Of a DNA stretch of 64,000 bases, positions 23,752-33,840 are shown one piece after another. Location of the stretch: the NCBI GenBank assembly GCA_959347315.1, contig OY365806.1, forward strand, positions 35,063,526 through 35,127,525. The letters are read 5' to 3'. Position 1 is the first letter of the stretch. Each line of letters starts with the position of its first letter. Both the position numbers and the translations under genes were made by a program. The notes below the pieces were generated by a model, which was given only the letters and a program-made list of their open reading frames with translations, was not told where the DNA came from and ran no database searches. The DNA comes from Bimastos eiseni. Taxonomy: Eukaryota > Annelida > Clitellata > Crassiclitellata > Lumbricidae.

Positions 23752-26700
23752 ATGCCTATATTTATCTTATGATCTGTTTTACTTTCGCTTACTTTGCCTT
23801 CGCTGACATTACCTGACGTTGCCTTATTATAATCAACCCATGCTTACATGCATACATACATACATACATACATACACAGACAGACAGACAGACAGACGCA
23901 GCGATATATTTAGAAACTCAGCACACCGTGAACGAGAACGTGACACGCATACATAGACAGAGAAACACCATCGGACAGACAAACTGTCGCTTCCTGAGGT
24001 TAATTAAGAGACAACAGCTTTGCATTTCCTGATCAGTGATCAGCGCCGAATACAGTTCGATTGTTCTATAATGTCCTTAAATGGATCTGACGTCTTTAAT
24101 GTCATTAAGTGGATAACGAGAGAAAACGACGACGCAGCCCGAGCTGCATCACCCTTTCATTCACACCTGTATCACCTACACTCCCCTTGTCGTCGTATTC
24201 AGATATACACGCACATAACACACATATAATTACATACACACTCACATGTACACATATACACACATATACAGTCTACGTCATAATTCACTTAGCTGCTCTG
24301 ATCGGGTTACGTAATACTTTTACCATTATTATTCCTGATTGTGCGTGCCTTATCTGAAACATCCCGTTCCCCGCCTGTCATTCACACTGTTACTGTAGCT
24401 TTATTGCTTGAAATTTTTCTATGCCTATGTTAACTTAATGTTATATGGATAGGTCGGTTAAGTGCATAGTTTTATGGCAGTCCCGAAGCTATGCGCCTAA
24501 GAGACGTCCACTGGCTAGTTCAATCAAAATATGTACCGCCCAAAGATATGCAATTCCTACATCATCAAATGAGAGTTTTCAAAAGAAAAAATTAAGATTT
24601 AAAATGTAATGAATTTTCGACAATCCTGGAAAATTAGAATAAACGCATTATATAGCAAGTTGTATGTTAGTGAACGTCAAGGGTAGAGTTTTTGCAGTGG
24701 ATGAGCGAATGAATACGGCTCTTGACTACTTGTAACGAGGTCATATGACGTCAATATTATTTGGGTGTTGCAAAAATTTCTATTTAAATTTTTGGCAACA
24801 AATAACAATTATTGGACCGTTCATCCTGAAAATGTTGAAGATAATTTTTATTCAGTTTTAATTACTGAAACATGTGTTTAAAACTATTTAGGGATTGTTG
24901 AAATTTGTTTGCACTGAAAATCCTGACATGAGCTTACGTTACATCACATTACACCAGACCCTGTCAACTCATGGCATGTATACATGGGCTGTTATTTGAC
25001 TGGCGCTGTACGAGTTTTACATTACCGTAGATTGCTAATTGCAGAGCCGGTGACGTCGATGTACCTGGCGTTCGGAGCGGTCAGTAGCAATCGAACGGTC
25101 ATCGACTCGCACTCCGTGACCTTGTCAGCTGGTCAGTCTGTTCCGTTTCAGTGCGTTGTCGTTGGCGGCTATCCGCCCCCATCCGTCACGCTTGAGTTGG
25201 ACCGGACAGACGTCACGGACCAGTTCGCGCTGAGGCGTGACGTAAGCGTGACGGGGAAGCGGGGTCTCGGTGTGATGGAGGCGATCAGTACCCGCTGGAC
25301 AAATGCGCTCGTTGCGCATGCCTTTCACCACGGTCGTACGCTCAAGTGTCTGGCTAAAGTTCATGGACTGGAGACCGTGTCCTCCGAGCTGCAAGTCCTC
25401 GTCAGCCGTAAGTCGAATGCAGACTTTGGTAGCGCTTGTCCAAAGCCTGGATTAACAAGGAGGGAGGTGCTAATCAACTTTTCAAAATAAAACTCGTTAA
25501 ACTGCAACTAATCAAACAGGCTGCTGAGGATAAGTATCTCTCGAGGATGATCATGACTGTGTGTGGCTGATCAGGCCGCTTTGGGATAAACGCAAAAATG
25601 TCACCAACACGATAAAACCTAATTACTGAATATTCATTCTAAATAATTTTAGTTTATTATTTTGTTTCTCGGAGATCAATAGCATTCGTATCTTGGGGTA
25701 TAATTTGTTTTCGTATTTATTTTCCTGCGAGTCAGACAAACCGGAAATCCGATGCAGCTCTCAATATGCACGACTGAACGATGCGCATGTCTGCATTCGA
25801 TGCGAGATGACGTCACGTCCGGCGCCGTCTTCCGTATTCTGGGCGTCGGAGGTCAGCGGGTCAAAGTTCGTCTACGTCGAAACAGACGGCACCGGATATT
25901 GGAGCATGACTCGGGTTAGGACGCATGCGTGGTGCCCCCAAGTGTCTCTCACTAGCGCACATTGTCAACATACTGTTATAAGGATAGGGATTAAATAATG
26001 ATTCTCGCTCGTTAATTGTCTTCAATTAGTTTGCGATGGACACGTTCCCGTCTGAGCTATTTTTTTATTCTTGGGAAACACCTTCCGTTTCGCTAGTGCA
26101 ATGGTACGCATGTCGACGGGTTCCAGGAATATTCGGCTGAATATCTTATGCAACTGAAGTTACATAAGTTGTAGGGCCTATAATATTCGGTAAGAAATTC
26201 TTTGTTCGCGACATAACGTTGGCAGTACAGAGCTGTCAACGTGCACACCATACGATGACCGTAGACTGCCAGTGGCTGACCCTTTTGGAACGAACAACGC
26301 CTTGAGTTTTGGCAGCGAGTTTGCATCAGTGGTTGACGCCATTACAACCTAGATGTCTAGGTCGACATTGAGACAGCAGTAACCTGTTTCCGACGTTATA
26401 CTCTAGTGATTGTCTCCACCAGAGATTATAATAGTCACCTCGCCACACAACAATTCGCCCATCCTCAAATCACACTCAGCAGGGAGAGAAGTGAATGCAA
26501 CTCGCCAAATCCTAAACCATTTTCGACCTTATAAGCTCAAATAATACTTTCTCTCGAGGTTATATTCATCTTCGCCCTCTACTCTATCAATATATCAATA
26601 TGAATAAGGCTGTTGAGAAATAGCGCCTGTTGAGCTATAAGGCCATAATACTGTCACCTTTCAAAATGAACCTGATGCTAAATCCGTTATCAGTATGACA

Positions 26701-29157
26701 TACGTGGCTATACCCTAATATAAGTCAAACTTAACTGGGGGCGCTTACTTCACCTCTATGGTCTCTCGATGTATTTTATGTGTCAGTATCTTATCGCCAT
26801 ACGTCCAGAAATTTATACAGTATCAGTTTAAACAACTCCGCTCTTTAGACCGTCACGACCGTCTAGTACCTCGGTCTAGATGTGCCACAGCTCAGCATCG
26901 TGTCTATGCCTCTGTTGGCCCTCGCTATGGAAAAACCTTCCTGCTGCGATTTGTGCTGAAATCTTACCTGCTAGCACGACAGTTACTGTTTCTGTTCGCT
27001 AACTTAAGACTTCTTTCCCTAGGGGTTCTTAGCACTGAGAGTGCCTCTATTTACTGTGAGAGGCGCTTTATAAATCCGTAAATAGAATAGAATAGAACCA
27101 CATGTACAAAGGTACAGGTCCACATCCGATACTATTTGTAACTTTGCATCACATGTTCAGAAACTACGCCCGTAACGACTAAACTATGCGCTCGAGGTGA
27201 TGTGCAAGTGGCTATTATTGGAATTTATACGTTTAGTATTGTAATGTTGTGTAACGGAGCACTTATATAGCGCTCATGCTTAACACTTAGCTAAACAGAG
27301 AGGAAAGTCTTCAGGCGCATCCGGAATACAGCAGAGAGAGAGCAGCGCCTTCAAAAGAGGAAGGGGTGGCTGTTCCAGCTGGTTGGACTCACGAAGGCGC
27401 AGTTTCTGGATTGGGTCGTGGCAGAGCGTATACGGGAAGCCACCAAAAGTCCGCGAGCAAAAGAACGAAGGTAGACTCAGTGAGGAATAGAGGATACCCT
27501 CGTGCCGAGTGCCAGAATGTGGGCGGGGCAGACCCAAGGTGACAGTTACGCATCAACGCAAGGGTTTGAAACGAATGCACTTCGTTGCACATGTGTAAAT
27601 TTAGAATTTTAAAACATGATTATTTGATATCTAAAATCATATCGTAATTTCGTAGACGGCTATTACCAGACGGCTATTACCAGGGTTGTACTAGAACCAC
27701 ATTTTCGATACACTATACCGTCATGCAATGCCGTGAGAGATTTCCTAAAAAGTGGATGCCTTAACCGTAAATACAGTACCTTGTGATTTCGTGACATCGT
27801 TGGATTGCAGGTGATTGGCGATGATCTGTTGGAAACTCTGTTGTGTATGGAGAAGGTTCGAGAGGAGTCCTTCCGCACCTACACTCTCGTCGCTGAAAAC
27901 CAACTGGGACTAAGTCAACACGCCGTCGATCTACTCAGACGTAGGTCACTGTTTTCAGTATAATTGTTAATCTCATTTAGGAATACCGATATGTGAAGTG
28001 TTGTTTAGTTAGAAGAGTGGCTCCGTAAGATAGTATTAACAAAGTGTCGGAAGAGCTGTTGGTAATTAGCAAACCGTAGCTTCACTTGGTTCAAAATTGT
28101 GGAACAGTTTCTATATCGACAGGCCGTGTTAGCGAATGAGCGATTGTCAAAGAGGAGAGCTGAAACATCGCAAAATGGAGTTGGCCGATTGATGGCGATC
28201 CAACGCTTGATCTTAAACCAAGAAACGAGTTCCATTTAATTAATATTTAAGCTTGGTATAACTTACCTAATGAGTCATCATTAGCACTGGATGACAACAT
28301 TATTTAGTGAGCTTTACGTTGAACTTAAGACGACAGCCAAGCAAGGCGATCATTACATTTATACATTATGACTTATAACAACTCCGCCGCCTATGGCATA
28401 AAGGACAAGTCAACCTTACGGGTGATACGGGCATCGATGTCGGTTCCTCACCTCTATGTTAGCCATTTAGGTGTATAGACCTACAGAATGTATTACAATT
28501 TCTCCTGTCCAGCAACTATCGAGCCTCCGTCTTTGCTTCTGTCGGCTTGCTTTACTCACCGTCTAGTCTCTCACTGTCTGCTGTTTGTCCGCACCGCGGG
28601 TCTATTCTTAATGAAGGATTGACACTGCACACTCAAGGGCAGCACGACTGTCGACAACCGCTTCAAAATCTGGAAATATCTACGTCAACATTGAAAAACA
28701 TGCATTACGATGTTGTTTCCGTGCAGCGTTGACCTGAAAACGCTCTTAAGAGTTTACATCCACTTCCATAAGTCGCGTTCAGAGTATCGTAAGGTAAAGC
28801 ATGTTTAAGATAAGTAAGAAGTCAGAGTATAACGTAGATATAAAGAGCGAATGATTTTATTAGACTCTGACCCTATTTGATTATTCTTTTTCAGAGCCTC
28901 GGATGACAACGACTACAATCGTTCAAACTCCTTCGACGCTGACCAGACAACACGAGTACTCGCCAGATGGAGCCTCTGAGCTCGTTGACCGTCTCCCACC
29001 AGACCGTGATTACCAAACCTTTACCTGGCACCAGCCGATACCGCCTCTAGCGGCATCGAATGGAGTCAATTCTGCTCGAAAGCAAACACCAGGCGGCGAA
29101 ACAGCAACTGTTCTAGCGCAATTATCAGCCTGTCTCCTGTGTAGCGTTTTGTCGTAG
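12928..29157 (+). CDS. GPI-anchored-type cell-surface protein with three Ig-like domains, 459 aa
   Basis: Exons are 12928-13006, 13965-14237, 23315-23407, 25045-25407, 25736-25914, 27811-27940 and 28895-29157. They total 1380 bases, which is 459 codons plus TAG. All junctions are GT-AG. Five of six introns are phase 1, as usual for Ig-domain genes; the one splitting Ig3 (25914/27811) is phase 0. Residues 1-26 are a signal peptide with core LLWIAVFIATI. Ig1 (about 45-147) has Cys56, Trp72 and Cys129 in NYTC. Ig2 (about 150-269) has Cys185 and Cys250 with a GGYPPP turn. Ig3 (about 270-372) has Cys292 and Trp305, but its F strand reads YTLVAEN. The C-terminus is a Thr/Pro-rich stalk, then the hydrophobic tail TATVLAQLSACLLCSVLS with no charged residue after it, which suggests a GPI signal. 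The layout recalls IgLON or lachesin-like adhesion proteins, but I do not claim orthology. N126 and N164 are possible glycosylation sites. Confidence 0.85.
14325..14365 (-). mobile_element. LINE 3' end, same family as 40375
   Basis: GAATTTAACATAGCGCCCCT and the following TTCAGGGTATGTATACTCAG match the LINE end at 40371-40415. A short (AATC)n tract at 14270-14320 adjoins it as the 3' tail on the minus strand. It begins about 90 bp downstream of the Ig1 exon donor at 14238. Confidence 0.55.
15240..15452 (+). mobile_element. L2/CR1-like LINE 3' fragment, interrupted by hAT; continues at 17085
   Basis: The plus strand encodes a reverse-transcriptase tail (LWNTLSLALRLSPGSTQTHF, with frame changes). 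It is broken at 15452 and resumes after the hAT at 17085 with the typical LINE end GGGCGCTATATATGACTTTT to about 17125. The 8-bp AGTAGTAG at the break is duplicated on both sides. Confidence 0.7.
15453..17076. mobile_element. hAT transposon relic, 1624 bp, TIR CAGTGGCGGCTC
   Basis: The left end CAGTGGCGGCTC (15453-15464) is the exact reverse complement of the right end GAGCCGCCACTG (17065-17076). A perfect 8-bp duplication AGTAGTAG lies at 15445-15452 and 17077-17084. A second copy of the family begins at 41885. The interior shares with that copy a segment around 16395-16490 corresponding to degraded hAT transposase. The copy is inactive: stops are frequent, and a LINE fragment is inserted at about 15870-16385. 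Confidence 0.9.
15870..16385 (+). mobile_element. LINE 3' fragment nested in the hAT
   Basis: The plus strand at about 15965-16110 encodes a non-LTR reverse-transcriptase tail, including FALKYNGPSIWNATPLDIR followed by a basic FKTNHKRLL stretch. The sister hAT at 41885 lacks this segment, running straight from its CAACAAGAAG stretch to AATCTGCAATCGGATTAGAT. That comparison brackets the insertion. Confidence 0.7.
17800..18200. repeat. Degenerate GACCAAGACC repeat
   Basis: Motifs such as AGACCAAGACC and CAAGGCCAAGACC recur with drift at 17811-17945 and 18165-18205. They flank a segment containing the perfect 18-bp palindrome CGGAGGCAATTGCCTCCG at 17974-17991. No gene was recognised. Confidence 0.5.
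18210..19520. other. Intronic stretch with no recognised gene
   Basis: This part of Ig-gene intron 2 is AT-rich. A LINE-like 3' tail (AAGCGGCGCTACATAAATTT) lies at about 19267-19287. I see nothing else that can be supported. Confidence 0.4.
19521..19610. repeat. TA and GA microsatellite
   Basis: A (TA)n tract with small interruptions runs 19521-19579, followed by a (GA)n-type tract to about 19608. Confidence 0.9.
19611..20770 (+). mobile_element. Possible retroelement remnant with an internal 90-bp direct repeat
   Basis: A segment at about 19977-20069 (GGAATTCCCAGTCCG, then GGAGGAGATCTCCGATGATA, then GCAAAGCGGAAGCGATGCT) recurs at about 20622-20713 with few changes. At 19876 an ATG opens a 24-codon frame, MAPKKLREVGQKAVGEAPPR and then LQER, before a stop; this could be a gag-like start. 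No protease, reverse transcriptase or integrase was found, so the class is uncertain. Confidence 0.35.
20770..21010. repeat. 28-bp minisatellite with alternating unit types
   Basis: The unit GTGGCTGAGTGGGTGGAGGG plus AAGGGGAG or AAGGAGTG repeats about eight to nine times. The two variant endings mostly alternate, which gives a 56-bp higher-order period. It lies in Ig-gene intron 2. The His/Pro/Ser-rich minus-strand frame across it is a product of the repeat. Confidence 0.9.
21490..22375 (+). mobile_element. LINE 3' fragment
   Basis: The plus strand at about 21700-21840 encodes a reverse-transcriptase tail (FLSLRVAGPRVWNLLLSDLH, then a SFKISLRKYLLDS stretch). It is followed by about 500 bp of AT-rich 3' UTR that ends near GGATAACAATAAACGAATT. 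It is frameshifted and truncated, and lies in Ig-gene intron 2. Confidence 0.7.
22700..22880. repeat. (TCA)n microsatellite
   Basis: The trinucleotide ATC/TCA repeats from about 22705 to 22879, with interspersed TCG and GGC variants towards the left. The Met-rich and Ile-rich open frames here are artefacts of the repeat. Confidence 0.95.
23468..23620. repeat. Degenerate CTTGCCTTCGATTAC repeat
   Basis: Variants of TACCTTGCCTTCGATTAC recur about seven times with single-base changes and small gaps. No frame is conserved across the units. Confidence 0.7.
23688..23748. repeat. (TA)n microsatellite
   Basis: A nearly pure TA tract in the intron after the exon ending at 23407. It is preceded (23468-23600) by a degenerate CCTTGCCTTCGATTA-type repeat. 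Confidence 0.95.
26760..27110 (+). mobile_element. LINE 3' fragment
   Basis: The plus strand encodes RSLDRHDRLVPRSRCATAQH and then VGPR, the end of a non-LTR reverse transcriptase, with frameshifts after it. It ends with AGAGGCGCTTTATAAATCCG and a short (AATAG)n tail near 27085-27100. It lies in the intron between the Ig3 exons. Confidence 0.75.
27240..27590 (-). mobile_element. LINE 3' fragment, opposite orientation
   Basis: Read on the minus strand, the end of a reverse transcriptase is visible (VFRMRLKTFLSV), followed by the tail GAGCGCTATATAAGTGCTCC, similar to other LINE ends in this window. It is only about 130 bp from the plus-strand LINE at 26760-27110, so the two face each other at their 3' ends. 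Confidence 0.55.
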
Positions 29158-30100
29158 CGTAATTAGAAAATTAATTAACTAGTATAATATTGTGATCGAA
29201 TATCTGCTTCTCAGAAATCAAACAGCAGCCATGAGAATTCGTACGGTTTTTAGGGAATTGGGACTGGATGGATGTGGGGCCGCATGTAGACGTACAGTCT
29301 GACCGGACTAGTATTCACCCATTAGTGCTCAGCGTCGATTACAACGAACACTAAGAGACCATATCGGCAAAATAACAGACAGCTTGGTATACGTTCTTCC
29401 CGAATTGTTCGAAATATCGGGTCATTTGACTATAAATGCCACGATTGTACTTGCCGGTTGCGACCGTTGCAACACTCTACAGCGCCTCTACCACGAGAAT
29501 GAGTCGGACCACAGGGAGAATCTCCCAACACAAAGGCGACCCCGAAAAGACTGGTCATCGGTCGGCTGGGACATACCTCTCGCCCCTAGCCATCGGATCT
29601 TCTCGGCAGAAGACTTTCATCAGATGCTGACGCAGAAGGCATCAGCTATTGATGCGCCTCCTGAACAGTATACTCTTGTGCGGAATCCACGTTAGATGTT
29701 TCCATCCATTCTCAAAATGGAACCTTTCCGTGTAATTAAGCCACCCAAGCATCTATCTAGCGAACTTGACCCACTCACTCCACTTATTTCGGTAAGCGTT
29801 CTATGGTTAACTCGTTTTATTGTGTACCTATTTATTAGATCATTTGCTGTGGGACACCTTCCGGCTTTGGAAAAATAGCCCATCGTATTCCCGTGCATCC
29901 CAAAGAACCTTACCTGAATCCTCATGGTCTAACCTATGTTTTGAACCCAAATAGCACCACGTTCCACATCGTTGACAGGATTAGGTCTATTCGTTTCTTC
30001 AGATCGCTATTTAGCCTACCTCTCCCATCTTTAGCCAGAGCCGTCACCAGATCACCCAAGCATCATCACATCACTCCAATCCTCAAATCACTTCACTGAC
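29158..30100 (+). other. 3' flank of the Ig gene, unassigned frame
   Basis: A 103-codon plus-strand frame lies at 29384-29695, but I recognise no domain in it and see no splice context. The stretch may include the 3' UTR of the Ig gene. No clear AATAAA was found close to the stop codon. Confidence 0.3.
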
Positions 30101-30740
30101 TAAAAATCCCAGAGCGCATTCACTTCAAAGTCTTATCACTAACTTACAACTCCATACAATATTCCCAGCCCAAATATCTTCGCGAACTCTTCACCATCCA
30201 GCCAGCCAGCCCGCTCTACCCTATCGTCCTCCTCTTGCCTCACCCTCAATCGACCCCCTAAAGTTTTCCAACCGCGCCATATCAAACACCTCGTCTCTGG
30301 AACGACCTTCCTCCTGAATTTCGTGACTTCACGGTTCCTCCATCATCACTGCCCGTCATGCAGCATCATATGTCGCTATCGCCATTATCCACCACAACCC
30401 GGGCTTTCCATTATAAACTTAAATCTCACCTTTTCAAAAACTCTTACCCAGACTCATTACTTGACATCCCACCTGTCAATCCACGACCAAAGTCTTATCA
30501 CTAACTTACAACTCCATACAATATTCCCAGCCCAAATATCTTCGCGAACTCTCCTCCTTAGCAGCTACTCTGCCTCCTTGCTGACCTCCTGGGAACCAAA
30601 CTTTGACCTCCCACGGACTATCTTTTGGACAACCCTTTCGATTTGATGCAGCGCTCGTGAATAAGCTGGTGCCCTGCGCTTGGCTTTCAAGTGGCGCTTT
30701 GGAAGTTTAGAGATCATGATTACGATTAATTCCTCTATTT
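30100..30740 (+). mobile_element. LINE 3' fragment with an internal 65-bp duplication
   Basis: Reverse-transcriptase tail fragments are readable on the plus strand (LTYNSIQYSQPKYLRELFT near 30140; a WNDLPPEF-like segment near 30300). A 65-bp stretch at 30126-30190 is repeated without change at 30488-30552. The element ends with AGCGCTCGTGAATAAGCTGG and GGAAGTTTAGAGATCATGAT, the same tail as at 3405. Confidence 0.75.
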
Positions 30741-31090
30741 TATAGAAGGCATATTTTCCCATAACTATTCTTCTCTTCATTTTCAGCATGACACTTGGCA
30801 TAATTGGTGATCATCACACTTCCTATAGGTGTAAGAATATTTCCGTCTTGTTCCAGTTCCTTTCTATTTATTTATTGTTGTTTCCTTTCCTTTGCTAATC
30901 CTTGTGACCTTTTGCTTTTATGATGTTTATTTTCGTATTGTACTCCGTTGAGATCTTATTTAGCCGATCCATCATTTTCTGTGGCCACCTCTGATTACCT
31001 GTCAGCATTGCCTGGTCATCTGTGAATCTTAATGCTTTCATCAATCTTCCTCCCACCTTCATGCCCTCATCTGTCAAGTTAGAAAACGCA
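30720..31090 (-). mobile_element. RTE-like LINE reverse-transcriptase fragment
   Basis: The minus strand at 31077-30895 encodes the palm of a reverse transcriptase, including GGRLMKALRFTDDQAML, where FTDD is the catalytic F/Y-x-DD motif, and KISTEYNTKINIIKAK. Lower coordinates continue with the NYAKC and RIVMGKYAF remnants of the next conserved block, after a frameshift. It abuts the plus-strand LINE at 30740 tail to tail. Confidence 0.8.
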
Positions 31091-31439
31091 AATTTCCATT
31101 AACGACTGACAACCTTGAAGGACAAACCACAGACGATGACAACGCAACTGAAGAATCCTTTAATTCGGGAGAGGGGAGGGAATGGTTCGCACGAAAATTA
31201 GGACTCGGCTTCCATGCCCGCTAGACCAGTAAGGTCGCTTCAGCCTTCCACTCCATAGGGATCATGGTAAACTGAGCAGTGAATAGACTGGAACCTAGCA
31301 GGCTGCCATACAGTTGCATTCGACTTCTGTTAAACTTGTTATCATCTGTTTCTACTAATTCCTTTCTCATTCTGCGGTTTCTCAGTATGAATCGAATAAA
31401 GGACAATTTATAATATTATTATCTAAAGGTTTTTTCCAG

Positions 31440-32050
31440 GCATGACGATTTATGATGGTCGACAAATTTCGTAGCAGGAAAATCTTCCAGATACGGTTTC
31501 AATAACTGTGCTTAGTGTTCATCAACGAGATATTGGCTTTATTGGCTTATGTGTGGTTGCGTTATCTGCACTGACAGACCATCTGGTGTCACCAGCAGAC
31601 ATGGACTATAGTGAGTGATGTAGTCAAAGGTATTCTAGAGCAGGCGTTCATCTCTCCTTTATGTAGACACTAAGTTCACTTAGACAACCTTTCATATCTT
31701 ACATACCTTTGCGCTACGTGCATGAGTCTGGGTACGAAGTAGCAGGCACAATTAGGGCGAACAGAACGGGGCAAGTTGCACTGAAGTGTGGAGCAGCCAT
31801 GAAGAAGCGAGGATCACAAGCCTATCTTAGGATCATTTTCAATGTGCTGATGATGCGTTCGCGTGACAACAATGTTGTTTCCTTTGCACGAAATGTTGTA
31901 ATGGTTGACGAAGGTCGTGTGCGGATATGATGACAGAGCCAAGTGAAAATGATAACTGTCTCCCATGTTCCAGCTCTACAATCAAGGTCTGGACCGCGGC
32001 GTGGATAAGCAAAATCACTAGGTTGATGATTACAGAGTACGGACGAGGCA
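31440..32050 (+). pseudogene. piggyBac-like transposase remnant
   Basis: The plus frame at 31709-31930 encodes GYEVAGTIRANRTGQV, then KKRGSQAY, then RSRDNNVVSFARNV. This matches the conserved GT-x-R-x-NR-x-G block and the W/R-x-D-N-x-x-V block of piggyBac (DDE_Tnp_1_7) transposases. The flanking frames are broken. No TTAA-flanked ends were identified. The copy is dead. Confidence 0.75.
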
Positions 32051-32544
32051 GTGGACGATGGTCGATGGACGAAAGCGATGGTCAATCAGTCTGACATAAC
32101 AGAGGTCATCTGTTTCACACAGCAGAGGTCAACAAACGGTAGCTCTAGGAAGGCGGCGAAAGTTTAACATCAGGCGATAGGTGACTCTTTGTTGTCCACT
32201 CAAATGCCCTGCTATCACACCAATGATATTATTATATCCAAGGTCGACAATAAACATAATTTAGTTAATAAATGTGACAAATCATTAAAGACATTCTGCA
32301 AACATCGTATGATATCATATCGTATTATTATTATATCGTATGATATTTTAGCTGGCATGCTTGATTCTGTAACAGTAGCCTATGTTATGGGTTTCACTGT
32401 GGTCGGCTCATCATTCTGGACTATATAGGTTGCCTATAGCAACGTCCGTGATGAACTTCTTGGTCTTTCTTTGACCCCATCTGGTGATCGTTGTTTGGTG
32501 TTGTCAGGTTGGAGGGGGACGCCTCTGATGAGTTTCCCTTGATG

Positions 32545-32580
32545 AGGTGCTATATAAATTCACGATTACGATTACAAGCA
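32545..32580 (+). mobile_element. LINE 3' tail
   Basis: GAGGTGCTATATAAATTCAC followed by GATTACGATTAC is the L2-type terminal motif seen at several other sites in this window. Its 5' part could not be followed. Confidence 0.5.
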
Positions 32581-32667
32581 CTGTATAATGTAAAACACAG
32601 ATGTTGTAGCAGGTACCATAAGTTGTCAGCAATCTTGCTGCAATAAGTTACCGATGTAATGAAACTA

Positions 32668-33077
32668 CAGTGTGTCTCAATAAAATATACCCCAACCCAC
32701 TCTGCCGCAGGACTCAATCAACAAGGCTACATTGAGCTTCACAAAAAGACTTCGAGCTTGTGTGAAAGTTGGGGGCGGACACTTCGAACATGGTTTGAGA
32801 TATACTGCTTAACACATCTCTGAATTTGCAATTAAAAGTATTGTTATTTGACATTTAAAATTACAAATGCCTTTCCATTTTTTCTGCCTAATTATGAAAA
32901 TACGGAATATTAAATTCAGATAGCTGTAATATTTGAAACAATGAAAATGTTTCACTTAAATTTTCAGGAGTTATTCGCAAATCTTTCCTCTGTAAATCTC
33001 CAAAGTTTGGTAAAGATATCTCTATCGGTTGTTGATTGTATTTCTTCTGGTGGGGTATTTTTTTTTGAGACGCCATG
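32668..33077 (+). mobile_element. Deleted mariner-like element (MITE) retaining the transposase C-terminus
   Basis: Ends are CAGTGTGTCTCAATAAAATA and, as reverse complement of the right end, CATGGCGTCTCAAAAAAAAA, both leading to TACCCC. TA dinucleotides flank both ends (32666-32667, 33078-33079). Inside, 32710-32805 encodes SINKATLSFTKRLRACVK, then GGGHFEH, a mariner transposase C-terminus with its stop. The rest of the transposase is deleted. The related, longer copy is at 35380-36271. Confidence 0.8.
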
Positions 33078-33769
33078 TATAACTTAGTTTGTCCAATTTT
33101 GCAACTTTGGGCACCAATGGGTCAGGGAAGAAATCGTCAGCTGATGACCGATTTCATGACTTCTTGAATAACCTGTTTCAATGTCGCGATGATTTAACAG
33201 TTCTTTGATAGAATTTCAGTTGCTTTTAGATGACTAGTTACTACCATTGCACTTTGAAGGGATTTGCTCTCTCTTCGTTTCCAGTTTTTTTGACTTCTCC
33301 GAATATTATTCTCGGAGATAAAAAATATTGAAATTACGACATGAGGTCCTAAATCCATAGATGCTCTTAAATAGTCCGTTAAACAAGCTGGTTCAATGAG
33401 ACATGTATTTCGGACGATGAAGATTTCCACCTCATTATTATCATCTCTATGGAGCGTTCTTATTTCCCGATGTTGTTACCTGTAGCTGTCTTTATTCTGG
33501 GCTCGGCTCCTTGCAAAGTCCAACATTGACGCGTCTAAGTCCAAACTCCGCGTCACTCGTGACCAACTGTCCTTGCTTGCGAGAGTATCCTACACCTCTG
33601 AATCAACTTCGTTGCATACAGTTGTGAAGGCTCTAGCAGTTCAACGCACTCAGTTTAAAGATTTACACTCCAATGCGGTCTACTTTATTAGCCATCCAGC
33701 CTTGAAGATAGGAAGATAACAGCAATTAGGACATAACAACTATCTTGAAATCTAGTTATCGTAATGGTA

Positions 33770-33840
33770 CATGTAAATTCCAAACTTCTAAAGCGCCACT
33801 CAAAAGCTATGCGCTTGACAAATCTTAAGGCTGAACTGGA
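33770..33840 (-). mobile_element. LINE 3' tail fragment, antisense
   Basis: Bases from GTAAATTCCAAACTTCTAAA through AGCGCCACTCAAAAGCTATG are the reverse complement of the tail type seen at 30650-30735. Confidence 0.55.

Noticed and set aside
25125..25394. 89-codon minus-strand frame
   Set aside because: Shadow of the Ig2 exon on the other strand.
29384..29695. 103-codon frame after the Ig gene
   Set aside because: Checked against Tc1 and LINE patterns without a match; left unassigned.
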